Below, piece by piece: positions 44,263-55,787 of a DNA stretch of 64,000 nt. The DNA is taken from contig NZ_CP097160.1 in NCBI RefSeq assembly GCF_023370115.1, positions 868,001-932,000 of the forward strand, in the 5' to 3' direction. The stretch comes from Gulosibacter sediminis (GTDB taxonomy: Bacteria > Actinomycetota > Actinomycetes > Actinomycetales > Microbacteriaceae). The position numbers and the translations under genes are program-made. Below the pieces are notes generated by a model. That model worked only from the letters and a program-made list of their open reading frames with translations. It made no database searches and had not been told where the DNA came from. Numbering within the stretch: the stretch's first letter is position 1; every line of letters starts with the position of its first letter.

Positions 44263-46400
44263 TCACGATCGAGGCCCCGAAGAAGGGGCAGAGCTCGGGT
44301 ATTGACTACCACGCGCTCAACGCGATGCTGAACCTCTACGACGCCGAGGGGCGAATTCAGTTCGACAAGGACCGTGAGGCGGCGCGCGAGTACTTCCTGC
44401 AGCACGTCAACCAGAACACCGTGTTCTTCCACGACCTCGAAGAACGCCTCACCTACCTCGTCGACAACGAGTACTACGAGGGTGGCGTCATCGAGCAGTA
44501 CTCGCTCGAGTTCATTGGTCAGCTGCGCGACCGCGCCTACCGCGCGAAGTTCCGCTTCCCGACCTTCCTCGGTGCGTTCAAGTTCTACACCTCGTACGCG
44601 CTGAAGACCTTCGATGGCCAGCGCTACCTCGAGCGCTTCGAGGACCGCGTGCTCATGGTCGCGCTCGGCCTCGCGCAGGGCGACGAAAAGCTCGCCACCG
44701 CGCTCGTCGACGAGATGGTCTCGGGCCGCTTCCAGCCGGCCACCCCGACCTTCCTCAACGTCGGTAAGAAGCAGCGCGGCGAGTTTGTCTCGTGCTTCCT
44801 CCTGCGCATCGAAGACAACATGGAGTCGATCGGTCGCTCGATCAACTCTGCCCTGCAGCTCTCGAAGCGCGGCGGCGGCGTCGCCTTCAGCCTGAGCAAC
44901 GTGCGTGAGGCCGGCGCCCCGATCAAGCACATCGAGAACCAGTCGAGCGGAATCATCCCGATCATGAAGCTGCTCGAAGACAGCTTCAGCTACGCGAACC
45001 AGCTCGGCGCTCGCCAGGGCGCGGGCGCGGTGTACCTCAGCGCGCACCACCCCGACATCATGCGCTTCCTCGACACGAAGCGTGAGAACGCCGACGAGAA
45101 GATCCGCATCAAGACGCTGTCGCTCGGCGTCGTGATTCCCGACATCACGTTCCAGCTCGCGAAGCGCAAGGAACCGATGTACCTCTTCTCGCCGTACGAC
45201 GTCGAGCGCGAGTACGGCAAGCCGTTCGGCGACATCTCGATCACCGAGCACTACTACGAGATGGTCGACAACGCGAAGATCCGCAAGCATAAGATCGACG
45301 CGCGCCAGTTCTTCCAGACCCTCGCCGAGATTCAGTTCGAGTCGGGCTACCCGTACATCGTGTACGAAGACACCGTGAACCGTGCGAACCCCATCGAGGG
45401 CCGCATCAACATGTCGAACCTCTGCAGCGAGATCCTCCAGGTCAACTCGCCGTCGACCTATCACGACGACCTCTCGTACGACCACATCGGCGAGGACATC
45501 TCGTGCAACCTCGGCTCGATGAACATCGCGCTCGCGATGGACTCGGACAGCCTTGGCAAGGCCGTCGGCACGGCGATCCGCGCGCTCACCGCGGTGAGCG
45601 ACATGTCGAGCATCGACTCGGTGCCGTCGATCCGCGAGGGCAACGACGGTTCACACGCCATCGGCCTCGGCCAGATGAACCTGCACGGCTACCTCGGTCG
45701 CGAGCGCATCCACTACGGCTCCGAAGAGGGCCTCGACTTCACGAACATGTACTTCTACACGGTCGTGTACCACGCGATCCGTGAGTCGATGGAGATCGCG
45801 CGTGAGCGCGGCGTGCGCTTCCGCGGCTTCGAGAACTCGAAGTACGCGTCGGGCGAGTTCTTCGACAAGTACACCGAGCAGGAGTGGACGCCGAAGACCG
45901 AGCGCGTGCGCGAGCTGTTCGCCGAGCACCACATCCCGACGCAGGATGACTGGCGCGAGCTCAAGGCCCTCGTGCAGCAGCACGGCATGTACAACCGCAA
46001 CCTGCAGGCGGTGCCGCCGACCGGTTCGATCTCGTACATCAACAACTCGACCTCGTCGATCCACCCGATCGCCTCGAAGATCGAGATCCGCAAGGAAGGC
46101 AAGATCGGCCGCGTCTACTACCCAGCGCCGTTCATGGACAACGACAACCTCGAGTACTTCGAGGATGCCTACGAAATCGGCCCCGAGAAGATCATCGACA
46201 CCTACGCCGAGGCGACGCAGCACGTCGACCAAGGCATGTCGCTGACGCTCTTCTTCAAGGACACCGCGACGACCCGCGACATCAACAAGACGCAGATCTA
46301 CGCATGGACCAAGGGCATCAAGACGATCTACTACATCCGCCTGCGCCAGCTCGCGCTCGAGGGCACCGAGGTCGAGGGCTGCGTCAGCTGCATGCTCTAA
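44259..46400 (+). CDS. nrdE: class Ib ribonucleoside-diphosphate reductase alpha subunit
   Basis: A 713-residue large subunit that reduces NDPs to dNDPs. Seen are [10 protein letters not shown], the first active-site Cys in [16 protein letters not shown] with the radical Cys, C-N-L-G-S-M-N, and P-T-G-S-I-S-Y-I-N. The C-terminal redox pair C-V-S-C-M-L is intact. There is no ATP-cone at the N-terminus, as expected for NrdE. I used the GTG at 44259 (V-I-T-I-E-A-P-K), overlapping nrdI by 4 nt. Confidence 0.96.
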   Translation: MITIEAPKKGQSSGIDYHALNAMLNLYDAEGRIQFDKDREAAREYFLQHVNQNTVFFHDLEERLTYLVDNEYYEGGVIEQYSLEFIGQLRDRAYRAKFRFPTFLGAFKFYTSYALKTFDGQRYLERFEDRVLMVALGLAQGDEKLATALVDEMVSGRFQPATPTFLNVGKKQRGEFVSCFLLRIEDNMESIGRSINSALQLSKRGGGVAFSLSNVREAGAPIKHIENQSSGIIPIMKLLEDSFSYANQLGARQGAGAVYLSAHHPDIMRFLDTKRENADEKIRIKTLSLGVVIPDITFQLAKRKEPMYLFSPYDVEREYGKPFGDISITEHYYEMVDNAKIRKHKIDARQFFQTLAEIQFESGYPYIVYEDTVNRANPIEGRINMSNLCSEILQVNSPSTYHDDLSYDHIGEDISCNLGSMNIALAMDSDSLGKAVGTAIRALTAVSDMSSIDSVPSIREGNDGSHAIGLGQMNLHGYLGRERIHYGSEEGLDFTNMYFYTVVYHAIRESMEIARERGVRFRGFENSKYASGEFFDKYTEQEWTPKTERVRELFAEHHIPTQDDWRELKALVQQHGMYNRNLQAVPPTGSISYINNSTSSIHPIASKIEIRKEGKIGRVYYPAPFMDNDNLEYFEDAYEIGPEKIIDTYAEATQHVDQGMSLTLFFKDTATTRDINKTQIYAWTKGIKTIYYIRLRQLALEGTEVEGCVSCML

Positions 46401-46439
46401 TCTCCACCCCTCCCACGCGCTAACGCGCGCCCACCAGGA

Positions 46440-46466
46440 CGGCCGGACCCCACCAGGGGCCGGCCG
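46440..46466. terminator. terminator of the nrdHIE operon
   Basis: CGGCCGG-A-CCCC pairs with GGGGCCGGCCG around an ACCA loop, about 40 bp after the nrdE stop. No T-run is seen, as usual in high-GC actinobacteria. Confidence 0.7.
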
Positions 46467-46521
46467 CCCTCCGTTTCCGCCCCAACCAGGTTGGCCCCCC
46501 ACGTGCTGCTGCCTAGGGAAG

Positions 46522-46537
46522 TGACCACTCAACCCCC
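46522..46537. repeat. half-site of the large palindromic repeat family
   Basis: TGACCACTCAACCCCC is the same sequence as the right outer arm of the palindrome at 55668-55736, but no left arm is present here. It is probably a degenerate or half element, and lies just upstream of grpB. Confidence 0.5.
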
Positions 46538-46553
46538 TTAGTAGGGTGGGCGG

Positions 46554-47153
46554 GTGCCGAGTGCTGCTGAGATTCTTGAGTTTGCCGACGACGAGCCGCC
46601 CGTCGGCCAGTCGCCGTGGGTGGTGCCGCAGACGCGCGAGCCGATTGTCGTCGCCGAGCCCGACCCCGAATGGCCGCGACGGTTCGACGAACTCGACGCG
46701 CGCATCCGTACTGCGCTTGGAGGGCGCGTGCTCGCGCTCGAGCACGTCGGGTCGACCTCGGTGCCTGGGCTTCCGGCGAAGCCGGTGATTGACGCCGACC
46801 TCATCGTCGCCGATCCCGGGGATGAGGCGGGCTGGCTACCGGCGCTTGAGCAAGCCGGCTTCGTGCTCACGGTGCGCGAGCCCTGGTGGCACGAGCACCG
46901 CCTGGTCAAGCATGCGGATCCCATTGCGAACGTGCACGCCTTCTCACCCGATTCGCCCGAGCCGTGGAAGCACCGGATCTTCCGCGACCACCTACGTCGC
47001 GACGACGGCGACCGGGAGCGCTATGCCGAGGTGAAGCGCGAGGCATCGCGCCTGGCCACGGCCGGCGCCGAGACCGTCATGGAATACAACGCGCGCAAGC
47101 AGGCGTACATCCGCGAAATCTACGCGCGCGCGTTTGCTGCGGCCGGGTATTAG
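46554..47153 (+). CDS. GrpB family nucleotidyltransferase-fold protein
   Basis: A 199-residue protein. After a ~30-residue N-terminal extension comes the GrpB/UPF0157 domain: V-V-A-E-P-D-P-E-W-P-R-R-F, L-E-H-V-G-S-T-S-V-P-G-L-P-A-K-P-V-I-D, then H-A-F-S-P-D-S-P-E and F-R-D-H-L-R-R-D. The G-S-T-S-V-P ... K-P-x-I-D pattern is shared with the nucleotidyltransferase superfamily; the reaction is not known. Start is GTG 46554, in a promoter region with a repeat half-site. Confidence 0.85.
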   Translation: MPSAAEILEFADDEPPVGQSPWVVPQTREPIVVAEPDPEWPRRFDELDARIRTALGGRVLALEHVGSTSVPGLPAKPVIDADLIVADPGDEAGWLPALEQAGFVLTVREPWWHEHRLVKHADPIANVHAFSPDSPEPWKHRIFRDHLRRDDGDRERYAEVKREASRLATAGAETVMEYNARKQAYIREIYARAFAAAGY

Positions 47154-47322
47154 CGGACGGTCAGCGCGGTGCACGCATGGAGCAACCGCACCGATATGCC
47201 GGTCTCGATCGTCGCCGTCATGATGGGCGCGAGTCGACCGGCGAAGACGAGCACGGACTGATCGTGACCCGACGGATGCTCGGGGTGAGCGCGTGCTTGC
47301 CTCGAGCATCCGTGTTGTCGCG

Positions 47323-47916
47323 CTAGGACATGGATTCGCTCGCGCGATACTCGCGCAGCGCATCCAGCAGGCGCTCGGCACGCGCCGAGGTGCCAAATTC
47401 GCTCGCGCTGCCGCCCGCATCCCCGGTGCCGTCGACCTGCGCGTTGTAGGCGATGCCGTCGCCGAGCTGGATCACGACGACCGTGAGGTCATCGCCGAGC
47501 TCGTCGCGGATGAGCTCTGCCCACCGGTCGCGTCCGCGCTGCAGTGTCTCGCGAATCTCGTCGGTGCTCGTGTTTTCGATCGCGACGAGCGCGGCGGTGA
47601 TGCGCTCGAGCTCGCTGAGATAGTCGGATGAGGTGCGCAGGTACCAGCGCGCGGGCGACTCGCCTGAGGCCAGCAGCTCTTCGATCTCGAGATCGAGCTG
47701 CTGGAGGTAGAACTCGGCGAGTCCGTGCCGAAGTTTTCGCTGGCTCGGGAAGTGATAGAGCAGGCCGCCCTTCGAGACGCCGGCCCGGGCGGCGACGGCG
47801 TCGAGGGTCGCGGCGCGTTCGCCCTCTTCGAGCACGAGATCGGCGAACGCGATGAGGAGATCGCGACGTCGGTTTCGCTCGGTGCCGGCTGCGGGTGCTG
47901 CTCCTGGCGAAGTCAT
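47323..47916 (-). CDS. TetR-family regulator (paralogue of the one at 55.0 kb)
   Basis: A 197-residue TetR protein. The DNA-binding domain is R-R-D-L-L-I-A-F-A-D-L-V-L-E-E-G, then A-A-R-A-G-V-S-K-G-G-L-L-Y-H-F-P-S (residues 16-60). The C-terminal domain contains W-Y-L-R-T-S-S-D-Y and L-G-D-G-I-A-Y-N-A. Both halves match the TetR at 55000-55578 closely, so the two are paralogues and may bind the same operator. A perfect palindrome at 47965-47980 lies 49 bp upstream of its start, between it and the divergent amine-oxidase-like gene. The 169 bp between grpB and its stop hold nothing recognisable. Confidence 0.88.
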   Translation of the reverse strand: MTSPGAAPAAGTERNRRRDLLIAFADLVLEEGERAATLDAVAARAGVSKGGLLYHFPSQRKLRHGLAEFYLQQLDLEIEELLASGESPARWYLRTSSDYLSELERITAALVAIENTSTDEIRETLQRGRDRWAELIRDELGDDLTVVVIQLGDGIAYNAQVDGTGDAGGSASEFGTSARAERLLDALREYRASESMS

Positions 47917-47964
47917 CGTGACAGTCTACTGGCGTGGGGGTGGCGGACTCCCGGCTTGATACTG

Positions 47965-47980
47965 TACCGTCTGGACGGTA
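47965..47980. promoter_or_regulatory. TetR operator 1 (polyamine regulon)
   Basis: TACCGTC-TG-GACGGTA, perfect 7-bp arms, in the divergent spacer between the TetR gene and the FAD oxidoreductase gene. Near-identical sites occur at 54970-54985 and 55633-55648. Confidence 0.7.
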
Positions 47981-48035
47981 GGGGGTGGGTGCAGTCGCCC
48001 AGCCGGCACCTCGCCGGGATGCACCCGTGGCACCG

Positions 48036-50473
<2,438 letters not shown>

Positions 50474-50505
50474 CCCCGTCCCGCTGAGCTCCTGGCTCGC
50501 GCGAA

Positions 50506-50539
50506 AGGCCCGGCCCGCGACAATTCGCGGACCGGGCCT
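50506..50539. terminator. bidirectional terminator between nrdF and potC
   Basis: AGGCCCGG(C)CCGCG pairs with CGCGG(A)CCGGGCCT across an ACAATT loop; it lies between convergent stops at 50473 and 50563. Confidence 0.8.
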
Positions 50540-50562
50540 CTTCCTTGCCCGCCGAGAGGGGG

Positions 50563-51432
50563 TTAGCGGCGGGAGAGGGCTCGGGTGGTTGTTGGCACCT
50601 CGGTGGCCGCCCGCATCCGGCGCTTTTGCAGCCACGGCACGACCTGGCCGAGCACGACCACGAGCACGGCGATGAGGAACATCGCCGAGCCGATGACGTT
50701 CGCCTCGGCCGGGATGCCACGGGCCGCCGCGACGTACACGAACTTCGGGAACGTCTCGACCGTGCCTGAGTTGAAGTTCGTGATGATGAAGTCATCGAAG
50801 CTCATCGCGAATGACAACAGGCCGGCGGCGAGGATGCCGGGGATGAGCTGCGGCAGCGTGACCCGCAGGAACACCTGGGCTGGCGATCCGTAGAGGTCGC
50901 GGCCGGCCTCCTCAATCGACGGATTCAGCGTCGCGATGCGCGCCCGAATCGTCACGATCACGAACGACATGCAGAACACCGAGTGCGCGATGACGATCGT
51001 CCAGAACCCGAGCTCGAGGCCGACGTTGAGGAAGAACGCGAGCAGAGATGCGCCGAGCACGACGTCGGGGGTCGTGAGCGGCAGGTAGATGAGAAAGCCC
51101 ATCGAGTCGCGGAACTTGAACGCGAAGCGGTCGAGTCCGTAGGCGAGGAGTGTGCCGAGCACGAGCGCGATGAGGGTCGCCACGAGGCCGATCTGGATCG
51201 ACACCCCGACCGACTGACACACGCCCGGCGCACCACACGGGTTCGCCCAGTTCTCGAATGTGAAGCCGCGCCACGTGAGGTTCGTGCGCGCCGGTTCGTT
51301 GAACGAGAACACGAAGATGTACGCGATCGGCAGCAGCAGGTAGAGAAACGCGAGTCCGCCGAGCACGGGGATCGCCCAGCGTCCGAGCGCGGCGCCGATC
51401 TTCGCGCCGCGGCTTTGAGTTGCGATAGCCAT
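50563..51432 (-). CDS. potC: polyamine-type ABC transporter permease (PotC-like)
   Basis: A 289-residue permease with six predicted helices and the EAA loop of binding-protein-dependent importers (E-E-A-G-R-D-L-Y-G-S-P-A-Q-V-F-L-R-V-T-L-P). R-T-N-L-T-W-R-G-F-T-F-E-N-W near residue 45 is a PotC/PotI hallmark. Last gene of the potDABC operon, 10 bp behind potB. Substrates of the family are putrescine or spermidine; thiamine- or amino-acid-type relatives exist, so the polyamine call is by similarity. Confidence 0.85.
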   Translation of the reverse strand: MAIATQSRGAKIGAALGRWAIPVLGGLAFLYLLLPIAYIFVFSFNEPARTNLTWRGFTFENWANPCGAPGVCQSVGVSIQIGLVATLIALVLGTLLAYGLDRFAFKFRDSMGFLIYLPLTTPDVVLGASLLAFFLNVGLELGFWTIVIAHSVFCMSFVIVTIRARIATLNPSIEEAGRDLYGSPAQVFLRVTLPQLIPGILAAGLLSFAMSFDDFIITNFNSGTVETFPKFVYVAAARGIPAEANVIGSAMFLIAVLVVVLGQVVPWLQKRRMRAATEVPTTTRALSRR

Positions 51433-51442
51433 TGCGGGTCTC

Positions 51443-52369
51443 CTAGACGAGGTCTCGAGTGCCGAAGCGGCGCACGTAGAGCGACACGAGAATCAGGATC
51501 GACAGCATGAGGATGAACGACAGCGCGGCCGCGCCGGGATAGTCGAGCACCCGCATGAACCGCGACTCGATGACCTGACCGATCATTGTCGTATTTCGGT
51601 TATTGCCGAGGATCGCGGCGCTGACGTAGTCGCCCGCCGCGGGGATGAACGTGAGCAGCGTGCCCGCAAGCACGCCCGGCACCGACAACGGGAAGGTGAC
51701 CTTGCGGAACACCGTCATGTCGTTCGCGTACAGGTCGCGCCCCGCCTCGAGCAGCCGCCCGTCGAGCGCCTGCAGATTCGCGAAGATCGGCAGCACCATG
51801 AACGGCAGGAAGTTGTAGGTGAGGCCGGCGACCACGGCAAAGCTCGTCGCGGTGAGCGTCGCGTCGGCGGGCATGAGGTGCAGTGTTTTCAGTGACTGCA
51901 CGATGAAGCCCTCGTCGGCGAGCACCTGCCGCCACGCCTGCGTGCGCAGCACGAACGACGTGAAGAACGGCGCGATCAGCAGCACGAGCAGTAACCCCTG
52001 CAAGAACCCGTGCCCCCGCAGCCGCACCGCGATGAGATAGGCCATCGGGTACCCGATGACGAGGCAGAGCACCGTCGCGATGAGCGCGAAGCCGAACGAA
52101 CGCAGCAGCTCGGGCCAGTAGTCGCCGAGCACGATGGCGTAGTTGCCAAACTCGAGCGCCGGGGCGTACTGTCCGATGTCGGCCCCCGGCGGCTTCACGT
52201 AGAGCGACGTCGCGAGCAGCGTGAACACCGGCACGACGAAGAAGATGAGCAGGAACAGCAGACCGGGGGCGATGAGGCCATAGCCCGCCCTCGAGCGGCG
52301 GCCCTTCGGCACCTCGCCGCCCGACTTCACCACAATGGCGGTGGTGGCGTCAGAGTCGGTGCGGGCCAT
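51443..52369 (-). CDS. potB: polyamine-type ABC transporter permease (PotB-like)
   Basis: A 308-residue permease with six helices. After a ~25-residue cytoplasmic start come L-I-A-P-G-L-L-F-L-L-I-F-F-V-V-P and the large extracytoplasmic loop with L-E-F-G-N-Y-A. The EAA motif follows as E-A-G-R-D-L-Y-A-N-D-M-T-V-F-R-K-V-T-F-P. It forms the membrane channel together with PotC. Its ATG lies 1 nt after the potA stop, so both are coupled. Confidence 0.86.
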   Translation of the reverse strand: MARTDSDATTAIVVKSGGEVPKGRRSRAGYGLIAPGLLFLLIFFVVPVFTLLATSLYVKPPGADIGQYAPALEFGNYAIVLGDYWPELLRSFGFALIATVLCLVIGYPMAYLIAVRLRGHGFLQGLLLVLLIAPFFTSFVLRTQAWRQVLADEGFIVQSLKTLHLMPADATLTATSFAVVAGLTYNFLPFMVLPIFANLQALDGRLLEAGRDLYANDMTVFRKVTFPLSVPGVLAGTLLTFIPAAGDYVSAAILGNNRNTTMIGQVIESRFMRVLDYPGAAALSFILMLSILILVSLYVRRFGTRDLV

Positions 52370-52370
52370 G

Positions 52371-53525
52371 TCACGATTCCTCGCCCGCGTCGGCGTCTTC
52401 GGCGCCGTCCAATCCGAACGCGTGCTCGGGGTGCCACGACAGCTTCACCGCGTCGCCCGGCTGCAGGATCGCCGCACCGCGGTTCTGCGCGAACACGGCG
52501 AAGTCGCCGAGCCCGGGCACCTCAACGTGGTACTCGTTCGACATGCCCGCGAAGGCGGTGTCGGTGACGGTGCCGGCCAGCTCGTTCTCGGCCGTGGAGT
52601 CCTCGCCGGGCGTCGCGGCTCGGATGTCGAGCTTCTCGGGCCGCACGCCGACCAGCACGCCGCCCGACTCGGACACGGCGCGAGCCGAGGAGAGCAGCAC
52701 GCGGTGCCCCGCCGCATCCACCTCGAGAAACTCGCCGCGGCGGCCAACCACCGTGCCCGGCATGAGGTTTGAGCGACCGAGGAAGTTCGCGACGAACGCC
52801 GTGCGCGGCAGGTCGTAGAGCTCCTGTGGCGGTCCGAGCTGCTCGATGCGGCCCGCGTTCATGACGGCGACGGTGTCGGCCATCGACATGGCCTCTTCCT
52901 GGTCGTGCGTCACGTGCACGAAGGTGAGGCCGACGTCAGTTTGGATGCGCTTGAGCTCGGTCTGCATCTGCCGCCGCAGCTTCATGTCGAGCGCGCCGAG
53001 CGGCTCGTCGAGCAGCAGGATCTCAGGCTTGTTCACGAGCGCCCGCGCCAGGGCGACGCGCTGCTGCTGCCCGCCCGAGAGCTGGGTGGGCTTGCGATTG
53101 GCAAGGTGCTCGAGCTCGACCAGTTCGAGGAACTCCTGCGCGCGTGCCTTCCAATCGCCGACCCGGCGACGCTTGAGGCCGAACGCGACGTTCTCGAACA
53201 CGCTCATGTGCGGGAACAGTGCGTACGACTGAAACACCGTGTTCACCGGCCGCTTGTGGGCCGGCAGCTGGGTGATGTCGGTGCCGCCGATGCGAATCGA
53301 ACCCGCGCTCGGCGCATCCAGGCCTGCGACCATCCGCAGGGTGGTGGTCTTGCCGCATCCGGATGGGCCGAGCAGGGCAAAGAATTGCCCGGCAGGGATG
53401 TTGAGGTCGAGTGGGTGCACCGCGGTGAATTCGCCGTAGTGCTTCGCCAGGGCGTCGAGCTCGAGCATGGAGCCGCCCGAGCTCGACGCGCCCGTGGCGC
53501 GGTCTGCAGCCGATGTGGTGGTCAT
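52371..53525 (-). CDS. potA: polyamine-type ABC transporter ATP-binding protein (PotA-like)
   Basis: A 384-residue ATPase with Walker A G-P-S-G-C-G-K-T-T-T, signature L-S-G-G-Q-Q-Q-R-V-A, Walker B I-L-L-L-D-E-P, H-loop V-T-H-D-Q-E-E, and a C-terminal TOBE domain (S-N-L-M-P-G-T-V). It powers import through PotB and PotC. The ATG at 53525 leaves an 18-residue Ser/Ala-rich lead before M-L-E-L-D-A-L; an internal start at that Met is possible. Its start abuts the potD stop by 2 bp. Confidence 0.9.
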   Translation of the reverse strand: MTTTSAADRATGASSSGGSMLELDALAKHYGEFTAVHPLDLNIPAGQFFALLGPSGCGKTTTLRMVAGLDAPSAGSIRIGGTDITQLPAHKRPVNTVFQSYALFPHMSVFENVAFGLKRRRVGDWKARAQEFLELVELEHLANRKPTQLSGGQQQRVALARALVNKPEILLLDEPLGALDMKLRRQMQTELKRIQTDVGLTFVHVTHDQEEAMSMADTVAVMNAGRIEQLGPPQELYDLPRTAFVANFLGRSNLMPGTVVGRRGEFLEVDAAGHRVLLSSARAVSESGGVLVGVRPEKLDIRAATPGEDSTAENELAGTVTDTAFAGMSNEYHVEVPGLGDFAVFAQNRGAAILQPGDAVKLSWHPEHAFGLDGAEDADAGEES

Positions 53526-53527
53526 GG

Positions 53528-54796
53528 TTAGTTTCCGATCGCCTGCTGGAAGAGCTGGTTGTACTTCGAGTCTTCTTCGGGCGTGAGCGCGCGCATGGTC
53601 TGCGAGTTCGCGAGGTACTCCTCGGTCGGGAAGATGAGCTCGTTGTTCGCGAGCTCGGGGTCGATCTTCTCCATCTCCTCGCGGGCACCCTCGACCGGGC
53701 AGATGTAGTTCACGTAGGCCGCGACCTCGGCGGCGACCTCCGGCTGGTAGTAGTAATCGATGAGCGTTTCGACGTTCTTCGTGTGGGTGCCGCCCATCGG
53801 CACCGTGAAGTTGTCGGCCCAGAGGTCGCCGCCCGACTCGGGCAGCGCGAAGTCCCAGCGGTCGCCATTCTCGAAGTTGAGCTGTGTGATGTCGCCCGAC
53901 CATGCGAGCACCGCGACGGCGTCGCCCGAGATGAGGTCCTCTTTGTAGGAGTTGCCCTTGACCTGGCGAATCTGGCCCGAGGCGATGTGCTCCTTGAGCA
54001 CGTCGAGCGCGGCGTCGAACTCGTCGTCGCCCCAGTCGCTCGCGATGTCGACGCCGTTGCCCATGAGCAGCAGGGCCATGGTGTCAAGCATCTCGTCGAG
54101 CACGACGACGCGGCCCTTGTATTCCGGGTCCCACAGGTCGTCGAGCGTGTGCAGGCCGTTCGGCACCTGTTCCTTGTTCCAGGCGAGGCCGGTGAAGCCG
54201 CCCTGCCAGGTGACCGAATACTTGCGGCCCTCGTCGAAGCTCGCGTTCATGTACTCGGGCAGCAGGTTCGCTTGCACATTCGGCATGTTGTCGAGGGTGA
54301 GTGGCTGCACGTAGCCGAGGCGCATCAGGCGGGCGACCATCCAGTCGGTGAGGGTCATGACGTCGGCGCCGATGTCCTGCCCGTTCGAGAGCTGGTTCTG
54401 GTACTTGCCGAAGTAGGAGTCGTTCGAGTCGATGTCTTCGGTGTAGGTGACGTCGATGCCCGAGGTCTCGATGAATTTCTCGAGTGTGGGGTAGGTGCCG
54501 CTCGAGTCGTCGTAGTCGAGGTAGAGGGTCCAGTTCGACCAGCGCACGAGCTTCTCGGTGTCGGAGAGGTCGGTCGCCGGGGTGAGCGCGGCGCCGGTTT
54601 CGCCGCCGCCTGAAGGGGTCGTGCCGCCGGTACCGCAGGCCGCGAGCAGCGACAGCAGGCCGGCGGCGCCGGCGCCGGCGAGGAGGGAGCGCCGCGTGAG
54701 GCCAGTGCCTGCGGCCTGGCGGCTCATGCGCACGAGCGACTCGATCATTGGGTCGCGGGGTGCGTTGGCGTCGGGAAAAACGAACTCACGAGACAT
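53528..54796 (-). CDS. potD: polyamine-type substrate-binding lipoprotein (PotD-like)
   Basis: A 422-residue extracytoplasmic binding protein. The N-terminus has an R-R-S-L-L-A-G-A-G-A twin-Arg-like start and lipobox L-A-A-C, preceded by an unusual ~35-residue cytoplasmic stretch (S-R-E-F-V-F-P-D-A-N). The mature part reads W-S-N-W-T-L-Y-L-D-Y, D-V-M-T-L-T-D-W-M, Y-S-V-T-W-Q-G-G-F-T-G-L-A-W-N-K and V-L-A-W-S-G-D, the PotD/PotF pattern. The ATG is at 54794-54796. TetR operator 2 lies 174 bp upstream. First gene of potDABC. Confidence 0.9.
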   Translation of the reverse strand: MSREFVFPDANAPRDPMIESLVRMSRQAAGTGLTRRSLLAGAGAAGLLSLLAACGTGGTTPSGGGETGAALTPATDLSDTEKLVRWSNWTLYLDYDDSSGTYPTLEKFIETSGIDVTYTEDIDSNDSYFGKYQNQLSNGQDIGADVMTLTDWMVARLMRLGYVQPLTLDNMPNVQANLLPEYMNASFDEGRKYSVTWQGGFTGLAWNKEQVPNGLHTLDDLWDPEYKGRVVVLDEMLDTMALLLMGNGVDIASDWGDDEFDAALDVLKEHIASGQIRQVKGNSYKEDLISGDAVAVLAWSGDITQLNFENGDRWDFALPESGGDLWADNFTVPMGGTHTKNVETLIDYYYQPEVAAEVAAYVNYICPVEGAREEMEKIDPELANNELIFPTEEYLANSQTMRALTPEEDSKYNQLFQQAIGN

Positions 54797-54969
54797 ATCG
54801 GCTCCTGGTTGAACAGGACGCCTCGACATTTGCGCACCGGGTCCGACTCCGCGGTGTGCACTGCTCGAAACTTCGGCATTCCGAGGGTTACCAGTGCCGT
54901 GGCGCGGTGCCGGTGGGATGTTGCCGGGTCGCGTACGTAGTGGCGTCGGGTTGAGTTGGACTGAGAGTA

Positions 54970-54985
54970 CACCGTCTGGTCGGTA
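54970..54985. promoter_or_regulatory. TetR operator 2 upstream of potDABC
   Basis: CACCGTCTGGTCGGTA, 14 of 16 positions as in operator 1. It is in the 203-bp region between the potD start and the TetR stop; AT-rich TATATCT follows it. It is well placed to repress the pot operon. Confidence 0.65.
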
Positions 54986-54999
54986 TATCTCAACGAATT

Positions 55000-55578
55000 T
55001 CAGTGGGGGGATGCGTTGGGCCGCGAGGCCCGCTGCTCGCGCAGTTGCGCGACGAGTTCGACGACCCGCTCGACGCTGGCGGAATCGGTGAACTCCGAGT
55101 CATCGCTCGTGCCATACGTCTCGGCGTGATATGCGATGCCGTCGCCGAGCAGGATGATCGACTTCGCGAGCACCGCGTCGCCCACGTCGGCGAGGATGAT
55201 GCTGTACCACTGGGCTCGGGCGCGGCGCAGCACTGGCCGGATCGTCGCCTCGTTCGCCGGGGTGAGACGGATGAGCGCCGACATGGTGCGCTCGAGCGGC
55301 GCCGTGTAGTCGTTCGAGGTGCCGAGGTACCACTCGGTTGGCGTGAGCCCGCTGCCGGGGAGGTCGGCGATGTCTTCGGCGACGAGCTCGGTGAAGCGTT
55401 CGCAGAGCCCGTCGACGAGCGCGGATTTCGAGGGAAAGTGGTGGAGCAGTCCGCCCTTGGAGGCGCCGACGTGCTTCGCGAGCGCGTCGAGGGTGGCGCC
55501 TCGCTCGCCGCGCTCGAGCACGAGGTCGCGGTAGGCGTCGATGAACTCGACGCGACGGTTGGTGGCGATCGGAGGCAT
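55000..55578 (-). CDS. TetR-family regulator of the polyamine uptake operon
   Basis: A 192-residue TetR protein: D-L-V-L-E-R-G-E-R-G-A-T, then A-K-H-V-G-A-S-K-G-G-L-L-H-H-F-P-S-K (residues 20-55) is the DNA-binding domain. W-Y-L-G-T-S-N-D-Y-T-A-P-L-E-R and L-G-D-G-I-A-Y-H-A-E in the ligand domain match the paralogue at 47323-47916. It is directly upstream of potDABC on the same strand, and operator 3 lies before its own start, so autoregulation is likely. The ligand may be a polyamine, by context only. Confidence 0.88.
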   Translation of the reverse strand: MPPIATNRRVEFIDAYRDLVLERGERGATLDALAKHVGASKGGLLHHFPSKSALVDGLCERFTELVAEDIADLPGSGLTPTEWYLGTSNDYTAPLERTMSALIRLTPANEATIRPVLRRARAQWYSIILADVGDAVLAKSIILLGDGIAYHAETYGTSDDSEFTDSASVERVVELVAQLREQRASRPNASPH

Positions 55579-55632
55579 GGCAGCTCCTTTATGACCTGGC
55601 CCGTGCTTCGATGCACGGAGTTCGGCTGAGTG

Positions 55633-55648
55633 TACCGGCTAGACGGTC
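55633..55648. promoter_or_regulatory. TetR operator 3 upstream of the second tetR
   Basis: TACCGGCTAGACGGTC, 13 of 16 positions as in operator 1, 54 bp before the TetR start. It is followed within 20 bp by the large palindrome at 55668. Confidence 0.6.
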
Positions 55649-55667
55649 ACCCGCTCCAGTCTCGTGC

Positions 55668-55736
55668 GGGGGTTGAGTGGTCAGCTGTTGTAGTTCTGGC
55701 ACTGCCAGAACTACAACAACTGACCACTCAACCCCC
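55668..55736. repeat. 69-bp palindromic repeat, family member A
   Basis: Two 33-bp arms with one mismatch and a 3-nt loop. The outer arms are GGGGGTTGAGTGGTC and GACCACTCAACCCCC; the inner stem contains TTGTAGTTCTGG and its complement. The outer part is shared with the palindrome at 56664-56728, the inner stem only in layout. Lies between the TetR gene and the yibE/F remnant. Confidence 0.8.
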
Positions 55737-55787
55737 TCGCGGCGAGGCAGAGGTGGGGGAGCGTCCTCGCGTCTTAGGGTTGGCGGC